64,000 bases of DNA, from assembly GCF_004117855.1 (NCBI RefSeq), contig NZ_QWBW01000024.1, positions 23,100 through 87,099 of the forward strand, in the 5' to 3' direction. The notes beneath the pieces are model-generated. The model ran no database searches. It was not told the DNA's origin and worked only from the letters and a program-made list of their open reading frames with translations. The DNA comes from Modicisalibacter coralii. GTDB taxonomy: Bacteria > Pseudomonadota > Gammaproteobacteria > Pseudomonadales > Halomonadaceae. This document shows, piece after piece, positions 37,793 through 46,733 of the stretch. A program made the translations under genes and the position numbers. How positions within the stretch are numbered: the first letter of the stretch is position 1; each line of letters starts with the position of its first letter.

Positions 37793-38314
37793 ATGAAGGA
37801 GCGTGCCGTGGAGCGACAAGGCGAGGCGACGCCCATGCGCCGGCCTCTGCGCTGGCTGTGGCTGTCGGTGCTGGTGATCGCCCTCGATCTGGGCGCCAAG
37901 GCGCTGGCCAGCCAGCTGCTGGCCTATGGCGAGCCGCTGCGGCTGCTGCCGGTGTTCAACCTCACCCTGTTGCACAACCCCGGCGCGGCGTTCAGCTTCC
38001 TGGCGGGGCACGACGGCTGGCAGCGCTGGTTGTTCGCGCTGATCGCCGTCGGCGCCAGCGTCGGCCTGACGATCTGGCTGAGCCGCCTCAAGCGCGGCGA
38101 GACCTGGCTCGCCGCCTCGCTCGCGCTGATCATCGGCGGCGCGCTGGGCAATCTCTACGACCGGCTGATGCACGGCTATGTGGTGGACTTCCTGTCCTTC
38201 CACTGGGGCAGCTACTACTTCCCCGCCTTCAATCTGGCCGACACCGCGATTACGCTGGGGGCCCTGGGGCTGATCGTCGAATCCCTGCGCGACGCCCGGC
38301 GCGCCCGGTCGTGA
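37793..38314 (+). CDS. lspA: Lipoprotein signal peptidase
   Basis: A 173-residue aspartic protease of the inner membrane that removes signal peptides from prolipoproteins. Four membrane segments are visible, and the catalytic aspartates lie in GNLYDRL and FNLADTAI. ATG 37793 has GAGGAAG upstream; an ATG at 37751 overlapping the ileS stop would add 14 residues and cannot be excluded. Conserved order after ileS. Confidence 0.95.
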   Translation: MKERAVERQGEATPMRRPLRWLWLSVLVIALDLGAKALASQLLAYGEPLRLLPVFNLTLLHNPGAAFSFLAGHDGWQRWLFALIAVGASVGLTIWLSRLKRGETWLAASLALIIGGALGNLYDRLMHGYVVDFLSFHWGSYYFPAFNLADTAITLGALGLIVESLRDARRARS

Positions 38315-38340
38315 CCCAACAGCTATACGAGCCATCTATC

Positions 38341-38790
38341 ATGAGCGAATACCGCATCGGCGAGGGGATGGAAGTCACCCTGCACTTCACCCTCAAACTC
38401 GAGGACGGCACGGTGGTCGATTCCACGCGCGACAAGCAGCCGGCGACCTTCCAGGTCGGCGACGGCAACCTGCCGCCCGGTTTCGAGCAGCCCATCGAGG
38501 GGCTGACGGCCGGCGACACGGGCAGCTACACCGTCACCCCCGAGCACGCCTTCGGTCAGCACAACCCGCAGAACGTGCAGTCGATCCCGCGTGACAGCTT
38601 CGAGAATATCGACGAGCTGGAGGAGGGGCTGGTGATGTCGTTCGCTGATGCGGCCGGCGGCGAGCTGCCGGGCGTGATCGCCGAGATCGGCGACAAGCGC
38701 GTCGAGGTCGACTTCAATCATCCGCTGGCGGGGCGTACCCTGACCTTCGAGGTGGAAGTGATCGACGTGCGTCCCGCGACCACGCACTGA
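38341..38790 (+). CDS. fkpB: FKBP-type peptidyl-prolyl isomerase, SlpA/FkpB type
   Basis: A 149-residue cytoplasmic prolyl isomerase. [39 protein letters not shown] and the IF (insert-in-flap) segment place it in the SlyD/SlpA group, without SlyD's His-rich tail. It sits between lspA and ispH, the conserved position of fkpB. Confidence 0.94.
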   Translation: MSEYRIGEGMEVTLHFTLKLEDGTVVDSTRDKQPATFQVGDGNLPPGFEQPIEGLTAGDTGSYTVTPEHAFGQHNPQNVQSIPRDSFENIDELEEGLVMSFADAAGGELPGVIAEIGDKRVEVDFNHPLAGRTLTFEVEVIDVRPATTH

Positions 38791-38846
38791 TTCATTCGCG
38801 CTGTTTCATTTCTTCACGATACACCGCGTATCAAGCGAGGCCTTTC

Positions 38847-39800
38847 ATGCAGATCAAGCTGGCCAACCCCCGTGGCTTCTGCGCCGGCGTCGATCGCGCC
38901 ATCGACATCGTCAACCGGGCGCTCGACGTGCTCGGGCCGCCCATCTACGTGCGTCACGAGGTGGTCCACAACCGTTACGTGGTCGAGACCCTGCGGGAGC
39001 GCGGCGCGATCTTCGTCGACGAGCTCCACGAGGTGCCCGACGATGCCACGGTGATCTTCTCCGCCCATGGCGTCTCGCGGGCCGTGCAGCAGGAGGCCGA
39101 GCGGCGCGGGCTCAAGGTGTTCGACGCCACCTGTCCGCTGGTCACCAAGGTGCACATGGAAGTGCTGCGTTATGCCAAGCGTGGCCAGGAGTGCATCCTG
39201 ATCGGCCACGCCGGCCATCCCGAGGTGGAAGGCACCATGGGGCGTTACGACACCTCCCACGGCGGTGCCATCTATCTGGTCGAGGACGCCGACGACGTGG
39301 CCTCGCTGGAGGTCAAGGATCCCGAACGACTGGCCTTCGTCACCCAGACCACGCTGTCGATGGACGATACGGCACGGGTGATCGATGCCCTGCGCGCCAA
39401 GTTTCCCGCCATCGACGGGCCGCGCAAGGACGACATCTGCTACGCCACCCAGAACCGTCAGGACGCCGTGCGCGAACTGGCCGCCGCGTCCGATCTGGTG
39501 CTGGTGGTGGGCAGCGTCAACAGCTCCAACTCCAACCGCCTGCGCGAACTCGCCGAGCGCATGGGTACCCCGGCGCGGCTGATCGACGATGCCGGCCTGA
39601 TCGACGAGGCCTGGCTCGACGGCATCGGGACCGTGGGTATCACCGCCGGCGCCAGCGCCCCCGAGGTACTGGTGGAAGGCGTGATCGCCCGGTTGCGCGA
39701 GCTGGGCGCCGAGGCGCCCGAGGAACTCGTCGGTCAGGAAGAGACGATCACCTTTTCCATGCCGCGGGAGCTGAGAGAACAGGTCATCGTCAGCGGGTAG
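38847..39800 (+). CDS. ispH: 4-hydroxy-3-methylbut-2-enyl diphosphate reductase
   Basis: A 317-residue iron-sulfur enzyme, the last step of the MEP isoprenoid pathway. The three cluster cysteines lie in [22 protein letters not shown] and [11 protein letters not shown]; the catalytic Glu is in [20 protein letters not shown] is also conserved. It is the last gene of the operon, followed by a strong terminator. Confidence 0.97.
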   Translation: MQIKLANPRGFCAGVDRAIDIVNRALDVLGPPIYVRHEVVHNRYVVETLRERGAIFVDELHEVPDDATVIFSAHGVSRAVQQEAERRGLKVFDATCPLVTKVHMEVLRYAKRGQECILIGHAGHPEVEGTMGRYDTSHGGAIYLVEDADDVASLEVKDPERLAFVTQTTLSMDDTARVIDALRAKFPAIDGPRKDDICYATQNRQDAVRELAAASDLVLVVGSVNSSNSNRLRELAERMGTPARLIDDAGLIDEAWLDGIGTVGITAGASAPEVLVEGVIARLRELGAEAPEELVGQEETITFSMPRELREQVIVSG

Positions 39801-39824
39801 GTTTCAACGCGGGATCGTTCTAGA

Positions 39825-39848
39825 GTCGGGCTTCGGCCCGACTTTTTT
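39825..39848 (+). terminator. Terminator of ispH operon
   Basis: AGTCGGGC-TTC-GGCCCGACT hairpin followed by six T. It ends the housekeeping operon before the pilin cluster. Confidence 0.9.
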
Positions 39849-39876
39849 GTGAGACTTTCTCGCCGTTCTGTATCAT
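39847..39876 (+). promoter_or_regulatory. Candidate promoter of the minor-pilin operon
   Basis: TTGTGA (39847-39852), 18-base spacer, TATCAT (39871-39876), directly after the ispH terminator and 23 bases before the first pilin start. Confidence 0.5.
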
Positions 39877-39898
39877 AGTGTTTCAGGGGGACTGTTCC

Positions 39899-40393
39899 AT
39901 GGTCGTGCCTATGCGCCGCTTCAAGCCCCGCCCTCTGAATATCGAGGGAGGCTTCACACTGATCGAGCTGCTCGTGACGATAGCTCTGATCGCTATCGTA
40001 TCTGGCATCGCCGTGCCGAGTTTTTCGGGCTTGATACGTGAGAACCGCCTGTCGACCTCGACTGTCAATCTCAATACAGCCCTGCGCTTGGCCCGTAGCG
40101 AAGCGATCAAGAGAAACCAGCAGATAGTGCTGTGCGGAATCGATAAATGTGATGGTGATTTCAGTGCTGGCTGGCAGCTCACCACGGCAATCGCTAACGG
40201 CTCTACCCTGCATCAGTACCGTTTCGGCAGTGGCTCCGTCAGTGCCACGGGCGATGGCCCTATCATGTTCAATCCTCTTGGAGAGCTAGCGTCCGGTAGT
40301 GCGCAATGCATTGCAGTCAGTGGTAGTGGAATCAGTCAAGCGATTCAGGCCTTGCCCAGTGGCGGTATCCGATCAATAGGGGCCTGCCCATGA
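39899..40393 (+). CDS. fimU: Type IV pilus minor pilin, GspH/FimT domain (FimU-like)
   Basis: A 164-residue prepilin. The type III signal GGFTLIELLVTIALIAIVS has the Gly-Phe cleavage point and Glu at +5. A GspH-type globular domain follows (LNTALRLARSEAIKRNQQIVLC). AGGGGGA about nine bases upstream supports ATG 39899; a GTG at 39878 would add seven residues. As first gene of fimU-pilV-pilW-pilX-pilY1-pilE it should form part of the priming complex at the pilus tip. Confidence 0.88.
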   Translation: MVVPMRRFKPRPLNIEGGFTLIELLVTIALIAIVSGIAVPSFSGLIRENRLSTSTVNLNTALRLARSEAIKRNQQIVLCGIDKCDGDFSAGWQLTTAIANGSTLHQYRFGSGSVSATGDGPIMFNPLGELASGSAQCIAVSGSGISQAIQALPSGGIRSIGACP

Positions 40394-40806
40394 ATGCTTC
40401 TCGCCAAGCGGGCGTATCGCTACTTGAGGTGCTGGTAGCGCTCCTTGTGTTGTCAATCGGTGTCCTGGGTGTCGTAGCCCTACAGACCAAGTCCATGGCC
40501 CTGGTACAAGAGGCATATTGGCGAGGGCAGGCTGTTGCCCTCGCCTACGACCTAGGGGACCGGCTACGTGCCAATCCGGATCAGATCGCAAGTTATGCGA
40601 TCGGCATGGATGCAGGTGCTCCAGAAGGTGGAAGCTTGGCCAAGAGAGATCTTGCAGGTTGGCTTGATGACTTGGATACAGCGCTACCCAATGGGGATGG
40701 TAGTGTAGTCATTAAAAACGAGCAGGTGACAATTACGGTTCAATGGAACACTTCGCCACGGCTTAATGGCAATTTACAGTCTTTTGTGACGGAGGTGTAT
40801 CCATGA
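40390..40806 (+). CDS. pilV: Type IV pilus minor pilin PilV
   Basis: A 138-residue prepilin with signal QAGVSLLEVLVALLVLSIGV (Gly cleavage, Glu+5). The length, the GVVALQTKSM stretch and the position between fimU and pilW indicate PilV. It overlaps fimU and pilW by ATGA, giving tight translational coupling. Confidence 0.88.
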   Translation: MNASRQAGVSLLEVLVALLVLSIGVLGVVALQTKSMALVQEAYWRGQAVALAYDLGDRLRANPDQIASYAIGMDAGAPEGGSLAKRDLAGWLDDLDTALPNGDGSVVIKNEQVTITVQWNTSPRLNGNLQSFVTEVYP

Positions 40807-41795
40807 GTTCGCTTCCATCAGCACCGCCAGAACGGCAACGGGGAGTGACCCTCGTCGAGCTGATGACTGCCTTGGTTTTGGGGCTTTTGATTACTGCGGG
40901 CATATATCAGTTGTTCAGTGCTTCACAAAGAACGCACCGTCTTGAGCAAGCAGTAGCCAGTGTGCAGGAAAATGGACGCTTTCTACTGAATGTGTTTCAG
41001 CGTGAACTTCGCCATGCCGGTTTTCCTCCTGCCTGCCAGGGCGAGGCTGGGGCAGAGGGGTCGTTGATTATCAATATGAGCTCTAGCCTAAAGAAAGATC
41101 TCTTCCCCAACGATCGCTTTGATTCCGTAATGGGCTGGCAAGACCGCTCTTCAAGCGGTGGTTATACTCAGCGTATCAGCCCCGGGGATTATCAGGCGGG
41201 AAATATCTTGTTGATCCACCATGCTGCGGATCCAGCCAATATCGCCTTGAGTGCTTCCATTGTGGCGGGGAAGCGTGATGTCGCGGTTGCGGGTGGAGAA
41301 AACTTAAGTAGTGGGGATCTTTTGGCTTTCGTCTTTCAAAATCGCTGCGAGGTGGCGGAAACGACGGAAGACGGCCGTTTCCGTGCGCCGCAAGGTTTTT
41401 CGTTTAGTTTTCCGCAGGATGCAACGTGGATCGGTGAACCAGTCGGCGACCTCTACTATGTCGGTTGGGATTCTCCCCGGCAGGAGTCTGCGTTACGCCG
41501 GTTGGATTTAGTCTCGGGAAAAAGCGAAACGCTGGTCAGTCCAGTCGTCGATATGCAGCTGCGCTATCTTGTGGATGGTCAGTATCAATCGACGCCCGGT
41601 GCGAGCCGCTGGGATGATGTCGCGGCGGTCAGGATCAGTCTGCTTGTGCGGTCGTCCGCTGGTCGTGTATTGGAAAGCCCGGCCCACGTCCAGGTAGGCG
41701 ACATCGACTTTACGGCTCCACCTGGCGACCTGAGGCTTTATCGGGGTTTCACCTCGACGGTGGCTTTGCGCAACCGGTTGGTGGGGGAGCGATAA
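40803..41795 (+). CDS. pilW: Type IV pilus minor pilin PilW
   Basis: A 330-residue prepilin with a long leader (RQRGVTLVELMTALVLGLLI, Glu+5) and the large C-terminal domain typical of PilW. ENGRFLLNVFQRELRHAGF is the family's recognisable segment. It overlaps both neighbours. It belongs to the tip complex with PilV, PilX and PilY1. Confidence 0.88.
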   Translation: MSSLPSAPPERQRGVTLVELMTALVLGLLITAGIYQLFSASQRTHRLEQAVASVQENGRFLLNVFQRELRHAGFPPACQGEAGAEGSLIINMSSSLKKDLFPNDRFDSVMGWQDRSSSGGYTQRISPGDYQAGNILLIHHAADPANIALSASIVAGKRDVAVAGGENLSSGDLLAFVFQNRCEVAETTEDGRFRAPQGFSFSFPQDATWIGEPVGDLYYVGWDSPRQESALRRLDLVSGKSETLVSPVVDMQLRYLVDGQYQSTPGASRWDDVAAVRISLLVRSSAGRVLESPAHVQVGDIDFTAPPGDLRLYRGFTSTVALRNRLVGER

Positions 41796-42259
41796 TGCCA
41801 GTGCGTGTAATGGTGTTTTCAGCGAAGCGGTCTCAGCAAGGTATTGTGCTCATCGTCTCGCTAATTTTCTTGTTGATTTTGAGCCTTTTGGGGCTGTCGT
41901 CTATACAAAGTGCAACGTTGCAAGAAAATATGGTCGGCAACCAGCGTGATCACGACATGGCCTTCCAGGCGGCAGAAGCGACCTTGCGTTGGGCTGAAGG
42001 GCAGGCAAAAAAAGGTAACGGCATTCACGATGAAGCGTGGGCTCCAGGTAGCAAGGTCAATACCTATGCTTTAGGCGATAGCCGGTTGAGTAGCAATCCT
42101 CAGTACCATATTTGGCATCCGAGTGGCCTCGAAGGGCAAGCAGGGGAAGGCGATGATGATACTAATCCAAAGCCTATTTATCAGATTACTGCGATAGGCT
42201 ATGGTGGCTCACCTAACAGTCAGGTTATTTTGCAAAGTTGGTATGTTCCTGATGAGTGA
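41795..42259 (+). CDS. pilX: Type IV pilus minor pilin PilX
   Basis: A 154-residue protein. QQGIVLIVSLIFLLILSLLG followed by QSATLQENMVGNQRDHDMAFQAAEA is the PilX/PilX_N signature. The residue at the +5 position is not Glu, as in other PilX proteins. It overlaps the pilW stop by one base and precedes pilY1 by 31 bases. Confidence 0.87.
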   Translation: MPVRVMVFSAKRSQQGIVLIVSLIFLLILSLLGLSSIQSATLQENMVGNQRDHDMAFQAAEATLRWAEGQAKKGNGIHDEAWAPGSKVNTYALGDSRLSSNPQYHIWHPSGLEGQAGEGDDDTNPKPIYQITAIGYGGSPNSQVILQSWYVPDE

Positions 42260-42290
42260 GATGTCGTTCATGAGTAAGGGGTAGCTAGTC

Positions 42291-45200
42291 ATGCGCTTTC
42301 TGATAAGATTTTTTTTGTTATTGGGTTTTTCTTTAAATGCTGGCGCTACTGATTTGGCTACGACCCCGCTGTCTGTAGGCGTTCGTGTCGATCCTAACTT
42401 GATGTTCGTCATCGATGATTCAGGCTCAATGCGGTTTGAGGTGATGCCAGAGTCACATATAGTCGGTGATGCACGATTTATCTATCCGCGGTCGAGGGGT
42501 GTCTATGAATCAGGTCTTGGCGCGGGAGAATACTCGAATAACGTTCCCACCTTTGATGTGGACAATGTTTATAATTCATACAGTCGTTCTCCTCAGGCAA
42601 ATGCCCTGTACTATAATCCGTCCGTTACTTACTTGCCCTGGGTCAAGGCAGATGGCAGCAGAATGGCGCCTGCGAATCCCAACAATGCCCCTCATAACCC
42701 TAGACGGGTCACTTTGGGGGGGCGAGACTTGACTGCGTGGACAACGCAGACGGCAGACCGTTGGCTAGCGTGCGACTCGGCAACCGCTGATGGCCCTTCT
42801 CAATGCTACTATCAGGTAGAGTGTGCTTTCTTGTTTTGTTCATATAGAACACATGAGTCCTTCTTTCCAGCGGTATACTATACTTACCTAGGGGGAGGGT
42901 ACGGTGATACAAGAAATTATCGGCGCGTAGAAATTCGCCCGGCCAATGCACCTTTTAAAGGAGAGGGTCGTGCGAATCGTAGTGACTGTAGCAATGCTGG
43001 TGCCACTGAGCCAAGTTGCAGTTATTCAGAAGAGATCCAAAACTTTGCCAATTGGTATACGTACTACCGGTCACGGACATTAGCTGCTCGTGCAGGAATC
43101 GGTGAAGCCTTTTCGCAACTGGGTGAGTCAGTTCGAGTAGGTTTCGATACTCTCAATAGCAACGAGGATGTAAGCGAAGGAGAGGTGGTAGCCGGGGTCA
43201 GGGCGTTCAGTGGTGAAGGGCGGGAAAAATTCTTTGAACGACTCTATACACATGATGTGCCTGCGGATGGCACCCCTCTGCGCTTAGGCTTGCAGCGTAG
43301 TGGGAATTACTTTGCAAAGCAGAGTGAACCCTGGCGTGATGACCCCAGCTCCAAGCAGTCTACTGATTTCCAGTCATGTCGCGCCAATTATGCGCTACTA
43401 ATGACCGATGGTTATTGGAGTGGTGGCAATCCTGACGAGATCGATAACTCAGATGGAGAGTCCGGCCCTGCAATAGAAGGACCCGGCGGGCAAGGCTATC
43501 GCTATCCAGCCAATGCACCCTATAGCGATGCTGTCAGTGCTACCCTGGCTGATGTTGCCATGTATTATTGGAAACACGATCTACGGGAAAAGCTGGCCAA
43601 CAACGTGCCTGTCAATGGCCAGGATCCGGCCTTTTGGCAGCACATGAGTACATTCGGCATCGGCTTCGGCGTGGAGGGCAATATCAACCCCGAAAGCGCT
43701 TGGCAGGCGGTGGCCTCGGGGCAGGAAGTCAATTGGCCCAGCGCAGCCGATTTTAATAGTGGTGATACGAAAAGAGCTGATCGGGCACGCTTGGATGACC
43801 TCTTGCATGCCTCGGTTAACGGTCATGGTGGCTTTTTTAATGCTGGAGATCCCCAGTCCTTTGTTAAAGGACTGGATGATGTGCTCGGCACTATCGTTGC
43901 GCAAGATGAAGCTTCGGTGGTACCGGTTGCGGTCAATGGAGACTCCATTGATGAAAATAGTCGAATGTTTACTGCTGGGTTTCGTAGTACTGATTGGTCA
44001 GGGCGGTTTCAAGGGTATCAATTACTCCCTGGTGGTAAAAAAAAGCTATTATGGGATGCGGAGGCAATGTTGCGTAAGCAGTCGCCAAAAGAACGATTGC
44101 TGCTTACCTCGCAAGCGGGAGCGGGGGCGAAGTTGACTACCCAGAGTAGCGATTTGGATATCAATCAGATACGTTGGTTGAAGGGTGTGAACGTAGAGGG
44201 TCTGCGTGACCGAACCCCCGAGGGTCAAAAAGTTCCTAATCTACTCGGGGATATCGTTAATAGTGCTCCCTTCTTGCTTTCTCCGCCCCAAAATGATAGC
44301 CGGCCCGGCATGGTGTTTGTAGGCGCCAATGACGGGATGCTACATGGCTTTTCTGCGGATACTGGTAAAGAGCTATTCGCTTATCTTCCGAGTGAACTTG
44401 TGACCGCTCCTCCCGGTCAAGCTCCACCCATCGCATCGTTGATGCGGCCCAGTTATGTTCATCGATACTTCGTCGATGGGTCGGCTGTGGCACGTAACGT
44501 GAAGATAGGTGGTGGGCCACAGGCCGTGGTGGTCGGGACCATGGGAGGCGGGGGGCGAAGTGTTTTTGCGATCGATGTCAGTAATCCGGGTGATATTGGG
44601 CCAGAGGCTGTGCTTTGGGAGTTCTCTAGCCCTCATCTAGGCGAGGGCGTCACTCGCCCTGCCATCTCCCGGATCACTTATCAGGGGGAGCCGCGCTGGG
44701 TTGCACTGTTTGGGAATGGCTACAATAGCGTTTCCGGGCGGGCAAGCCTTTTCGTGGTAGACCTGCTAAGCGGAGATCTCATCAAACGCTTCGATACCAA
44801 AGCCGACAGGCCTCAGGACCCTAATGGCTTGGCACCACCTAGCGCGACCCGCTGGCCTGATTACAAGGAAGTCAGCACCTTTGCCTATGCCGGAGACCAA
44901 CAGGGGAACATGTGGCGTTTTGATCTGACTGATTTGCACAGTAATCCTGTAAAATTGCTCCAAGGAAATCCCTCTCAGCCTATTACCGCGCCTCCTCAGC
45001 TGGAATTCAAGCCCGGCAACCCCAGTATTCTCATGGTGCTTTTTGGAACCGGGAGTTTTCAGTTTGTCGGCGACCGTAGTGATCGGAGTATACAGCGTCT
45101 TTACGGATTAGAAGATCGAGTAAGTGCGGGCTCGGAGCCAGTGGATGCTGTCAGTCCTAATCTGGTCAAGCAGTCCGTTACGATTAATGCTACCTTGAAT

Positions 45201-45677
45201 GACCAAGCGGTCCGTGGCGTTTCCAATTATCCTGTAGCTGCCACTCAACGGGGCTGGTATCTGGAATTGCCGGAGGGAGAGCGCATGGTCTCTATGCCGT
45301 CACTGCCTACGGGTATTTACCATCAGCGTGCTTTGTTTTCGACATTGGTGCCACTCTTTGGGCAATGTTCTGCGGGTGTCAATGGCTATGTCTACAGCCT
45401 GCGTATTGATACCGGTGGCAGTGGGACACGAGCCTTTTTCGATGTTAATGGCGATGAAGAGATTGATACTGGTGACAATATCACGGATCAGGCCGGTAAT
45501 GTTCAGGTGGTTGCGGGGTTGCAGCTCGGCAGCGGAGAGTCGCAGGTGACGGTTAATGATCCACAAAACGGTGAGGACGTGTTGGCCGGTACTGTTGGTG
45601 GTAATGGTGGCGGTACGCATACCAAGGCTTCGCCGGGTGCAACCGGGCGCCAGTCTTGGCGACAGATATTCAACTAA
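42291..45677 (+). CDS. pilY1: Type IV pilus tip adhesin/assembly factor PilY1
   Basis: An 1128-residue exported protein with a signal peptide (MRFLIRFFLLLGFSLNAGA). The N-terminal part includes VDPNLMFVIDDSGSM, a VWA-like metal site of the DxSxS kind. A seven-bladed PilC-type beta-propeller covers about residues 640-1040 (GDIVNSAPFLLSPP, FVGANDGMLHGFSADTGKE, VVGTMGGGGRSVFAIDVS). Near the C-terminus DVNGDEEIDTGD is a candidate calcium loop. PilY1 is needed for pilus extension, adhesion and surface sensing. The codons are notably more AT-rich than in nearby housekeeping genes. Confidence 0.9.
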   Translation: MRFLIRFFLLLGFSLNAGATDLATTPLSVGVRVDPNLMFVIDDSGSMRFEVMPESHIVGDARFIYPRSRGVYESGLGAGEYSNNVPTFDVDNVYNSYSRSPQANALYYNPSVTYLPWVKADGSRMAPANPNNAPHNPRRVTLGGRDLTAWTTQTADRWLACDSATADGPSQCYYQVECAFLFCSYRTHESFFPAVYYTYLGGGYGDTRNYRRVEIRPANAPFKGEGRANRSDCSNAGATEPSCSYSEEIQNFANWYTYYRSRTLAARAGIGEAFSQLGESVRVGFDTLNSNEDVSEGEVVAGVRAFSGEGREKFFERLYTHDVPADGTPLRLGLQRSGNYFAKQSEPWRDDPSSKQSTDFQSCRANYALLMTDGYWSGGNPDEIDNSDGESGPAIEGPGGQGYRYPANAPYSDAVSATLADVAMYYWKHDLREKLANNVPVNGQDPAFWQHMSTFGIGFGVEGNINPESAWQAVASGQEVNWPSAADFNSGDTKRADRARLDDLLHASVNGHGGFFNAGDPQSFVKGLDDVLGTIVAQDEASVVPVAVNGDSIDENSRMFTAGFRSTDWSGRFQGYQLLPGGKKKLLWDAEAMLRKQSPKERLLLTSQAGAGAKLTTQSSDLDINQIRWLKGVNVEGLRDRTPEGQKVPNLLGDIVNSAPFLLSPPQNDSRPGMVFVGANDGMLHGFSADTGKELFAYLPSELVTAPPGQAPPIASLMRPSYVHRYFVDGSAVARNVKIGGGPQAVVVGTMGGGGRSVFAIDVSNPGDIGPEAVLWEFSSPHLGEGVTRPAISRITYQGEPRWVALFGNGYNSVSGRASLFVVDLLSGDLIKRFDTKADRPQDPNGLAPPSATRWPDYKEVSTFAYAGDQQGNMWRFDLTDLHSNPVKLLQGNPSQPITAPPQLEFKPGNPSILMVLFGTGSFQFVGDRSDRSIQRLYGLEDRVSAGSEPVDAVSPNLVKQSVTINATLNDQAVRGVSNYPVAATQRGWYLELPEGERMVSMPSLPTGIYHQRALFSTLVPLFGQCSAGVNGYVYSLRIDTGGSGTRAFFDVNGDEEIDTGDNITDQAGNVQVVAGLQLGSGESQVTVNDPQNGEDVLAGTVGGNGGGTHTKASPGATGRQSWRQIFN

Positions 45678-45690
45678 TAGAAGAGGCCGC

Positions 45691-46137
45691 GTGAACAGGA
45701 TGAGCCAGTCTTACAGTGCTAGGCAACAAGGTTTTTCTTTAATAGAGTTGATGATCGTGGTTGCAATAGTCGCGATTCTGGCGGCGATCGCTTATCCTAG
45801 CTATCAAAGGCACGTCACAGATACGTGGCGGGGGCGTGCCGTGGCCTGCCTGGCGGAATTGGCCCAGGGGATGGAGCGTCGTTATACCTCGAACATGTCT
45901 TATTTGGTGTCAGGTAACAAGCAGCCTCTGCCGTCCAATCAGTGTGTTTCCGAGCTGTCCAATGAAAACCGCTATGATGTGAAGTTTTCTGATAAGCAGC
46001 CGCAGTCTCAGACGTTTATTATTGAAGCAATACCCAAGGGGGCTCAGGCACCAGATAAGGAGTGTGGCAAGTTGTCGATCGACCAAACTGGGCAGCGGTA
46101 CATCGCGGGTACCGGCAATGTCGATGACTGTTTCTAG
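45691..46137 (+). CDS. pilE: Type IV pilus minor pilin PilE
   Basis: A 148-residue prepilin with QQGFSLIELMIVVAIVAILA (Gly-Phe, Glu+5) and YPSYQRHVTDTWRGRAVACL, typical of PilE. The C-terminus has a disulfide-type Cys pair. GTG 45691 is used because AGAGG lies 5 bases upstream; ATG 45700 is an alternative. Last gene of the operon; its stop overlaps that of the convergent fimT-like gene by four bases. Confidence 0.88.
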   Translation: MNRMSQSYSARQQGFSLIELMIVVAIVAILAAIAYPSYQRHVTDTWRGRAVACLAELAQGMERRYTSNMSYLVSGNKQPLPSNQCVSELSNENRYDVKFSDKQPQSQTFIIEAIPKGAQAPDKECGKLSIDQTGQRYIAGTGNVDDCF

Positions 46138-46643
46138 TTGTCACATTGCGCGCTGCCGCCCAAGCGAAGCCTACCGGTGTTGCTCATGACCAAGGCGGCT
46201 GATTCGCCGCTTTTATCGCAAAGATTGAATGTGCCATTGTATCCTCTTGGCCACCCCGAGGCGGCTATGCGGAGCCAGCGGTAATTGTTTCTGAATTTCA
46301 CATTCGATACGGCTCCTTCCGGCATGACCTTTAAAATCTTGGTGCTTGCGGAAATATGGTCGCCATCGAACGGGCCTTGTATGACGAGTAACGGAGCAGA
46401 CCAGTTCCCGGTGCATCTCTTCTGGTCTGGACTTGGGCACAAGGAAATGGTGGTTTCTCGGGTGACGGCTGTATTCCGGGCCAAGGCCACTGCTGTTCTG
46501 AGCCGAGCAATATCCGAGGCAATCGCATTTCGGGCAACTAGCCTTTCAAAGGCAGGAACTGCCCAGCTCAGTGTTATAAGCAATACCGCCAATGTAACAA
46601 TGAGTTCTATCAGTGTGAAGCCAGGTTGTTGGTTGACTCTCAT
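46134..46643 (-). CDS. fimT: Type IV pilus minor pilin, GspH/FimT domain (FimT-like), inverted
   Basis: A 169-residue prepilin with leader MRVNQQPGFTLIELIVTLAV (Gly-Phe, Glu+5) and GspH-domain sequence (DIARLRTAVALARNTAVTRE, ISLCPSPDQKRC). It is a paralogue of the fimU-like gene at 39899 but transcribed in the opposite direction, between pilE and thiO. In P. aeruginosa, as I recall, fimT also lies next to the thiO-like gene. It overlaps the pilE stop tail to tail. Its role is accessory in known species. Confidence 0.86.
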   Translation of the reverse strand: MRVNQQPGFTLIELIVTLAVLLITLSWAVPAFERLVARNAIASDIARLRTAVALARNTAVTRETTISLCPSPDQKRCTGNWSAPLLVIQGPFDGDHISASTKILKVMPEGAVSNVKFRNNYRWLRIAASGWPRGYNGTFNLCDKSGESAALVMSNTGRLRLGGSAQCDN

Positions 46644-46733
46644 GTCGCCCTGCCTTCGTGTGCGTTGGGGCTAAGTCAACTATGACAATATCTATTGTTT
46701 TCTAAATTTCTGTAAGAAAAAGCGGATATTCAC

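Noticed and set aside
34741..37899. Very long minus-strand open frame (over 1000 codons) opposite ribF, ileS and lspA
   Set aside because: It is a shadow of ileS caused by high GC. It has no ribosome site and its sequence is low-complexity and unlike any family, while the plus-strand genes have full motifs.
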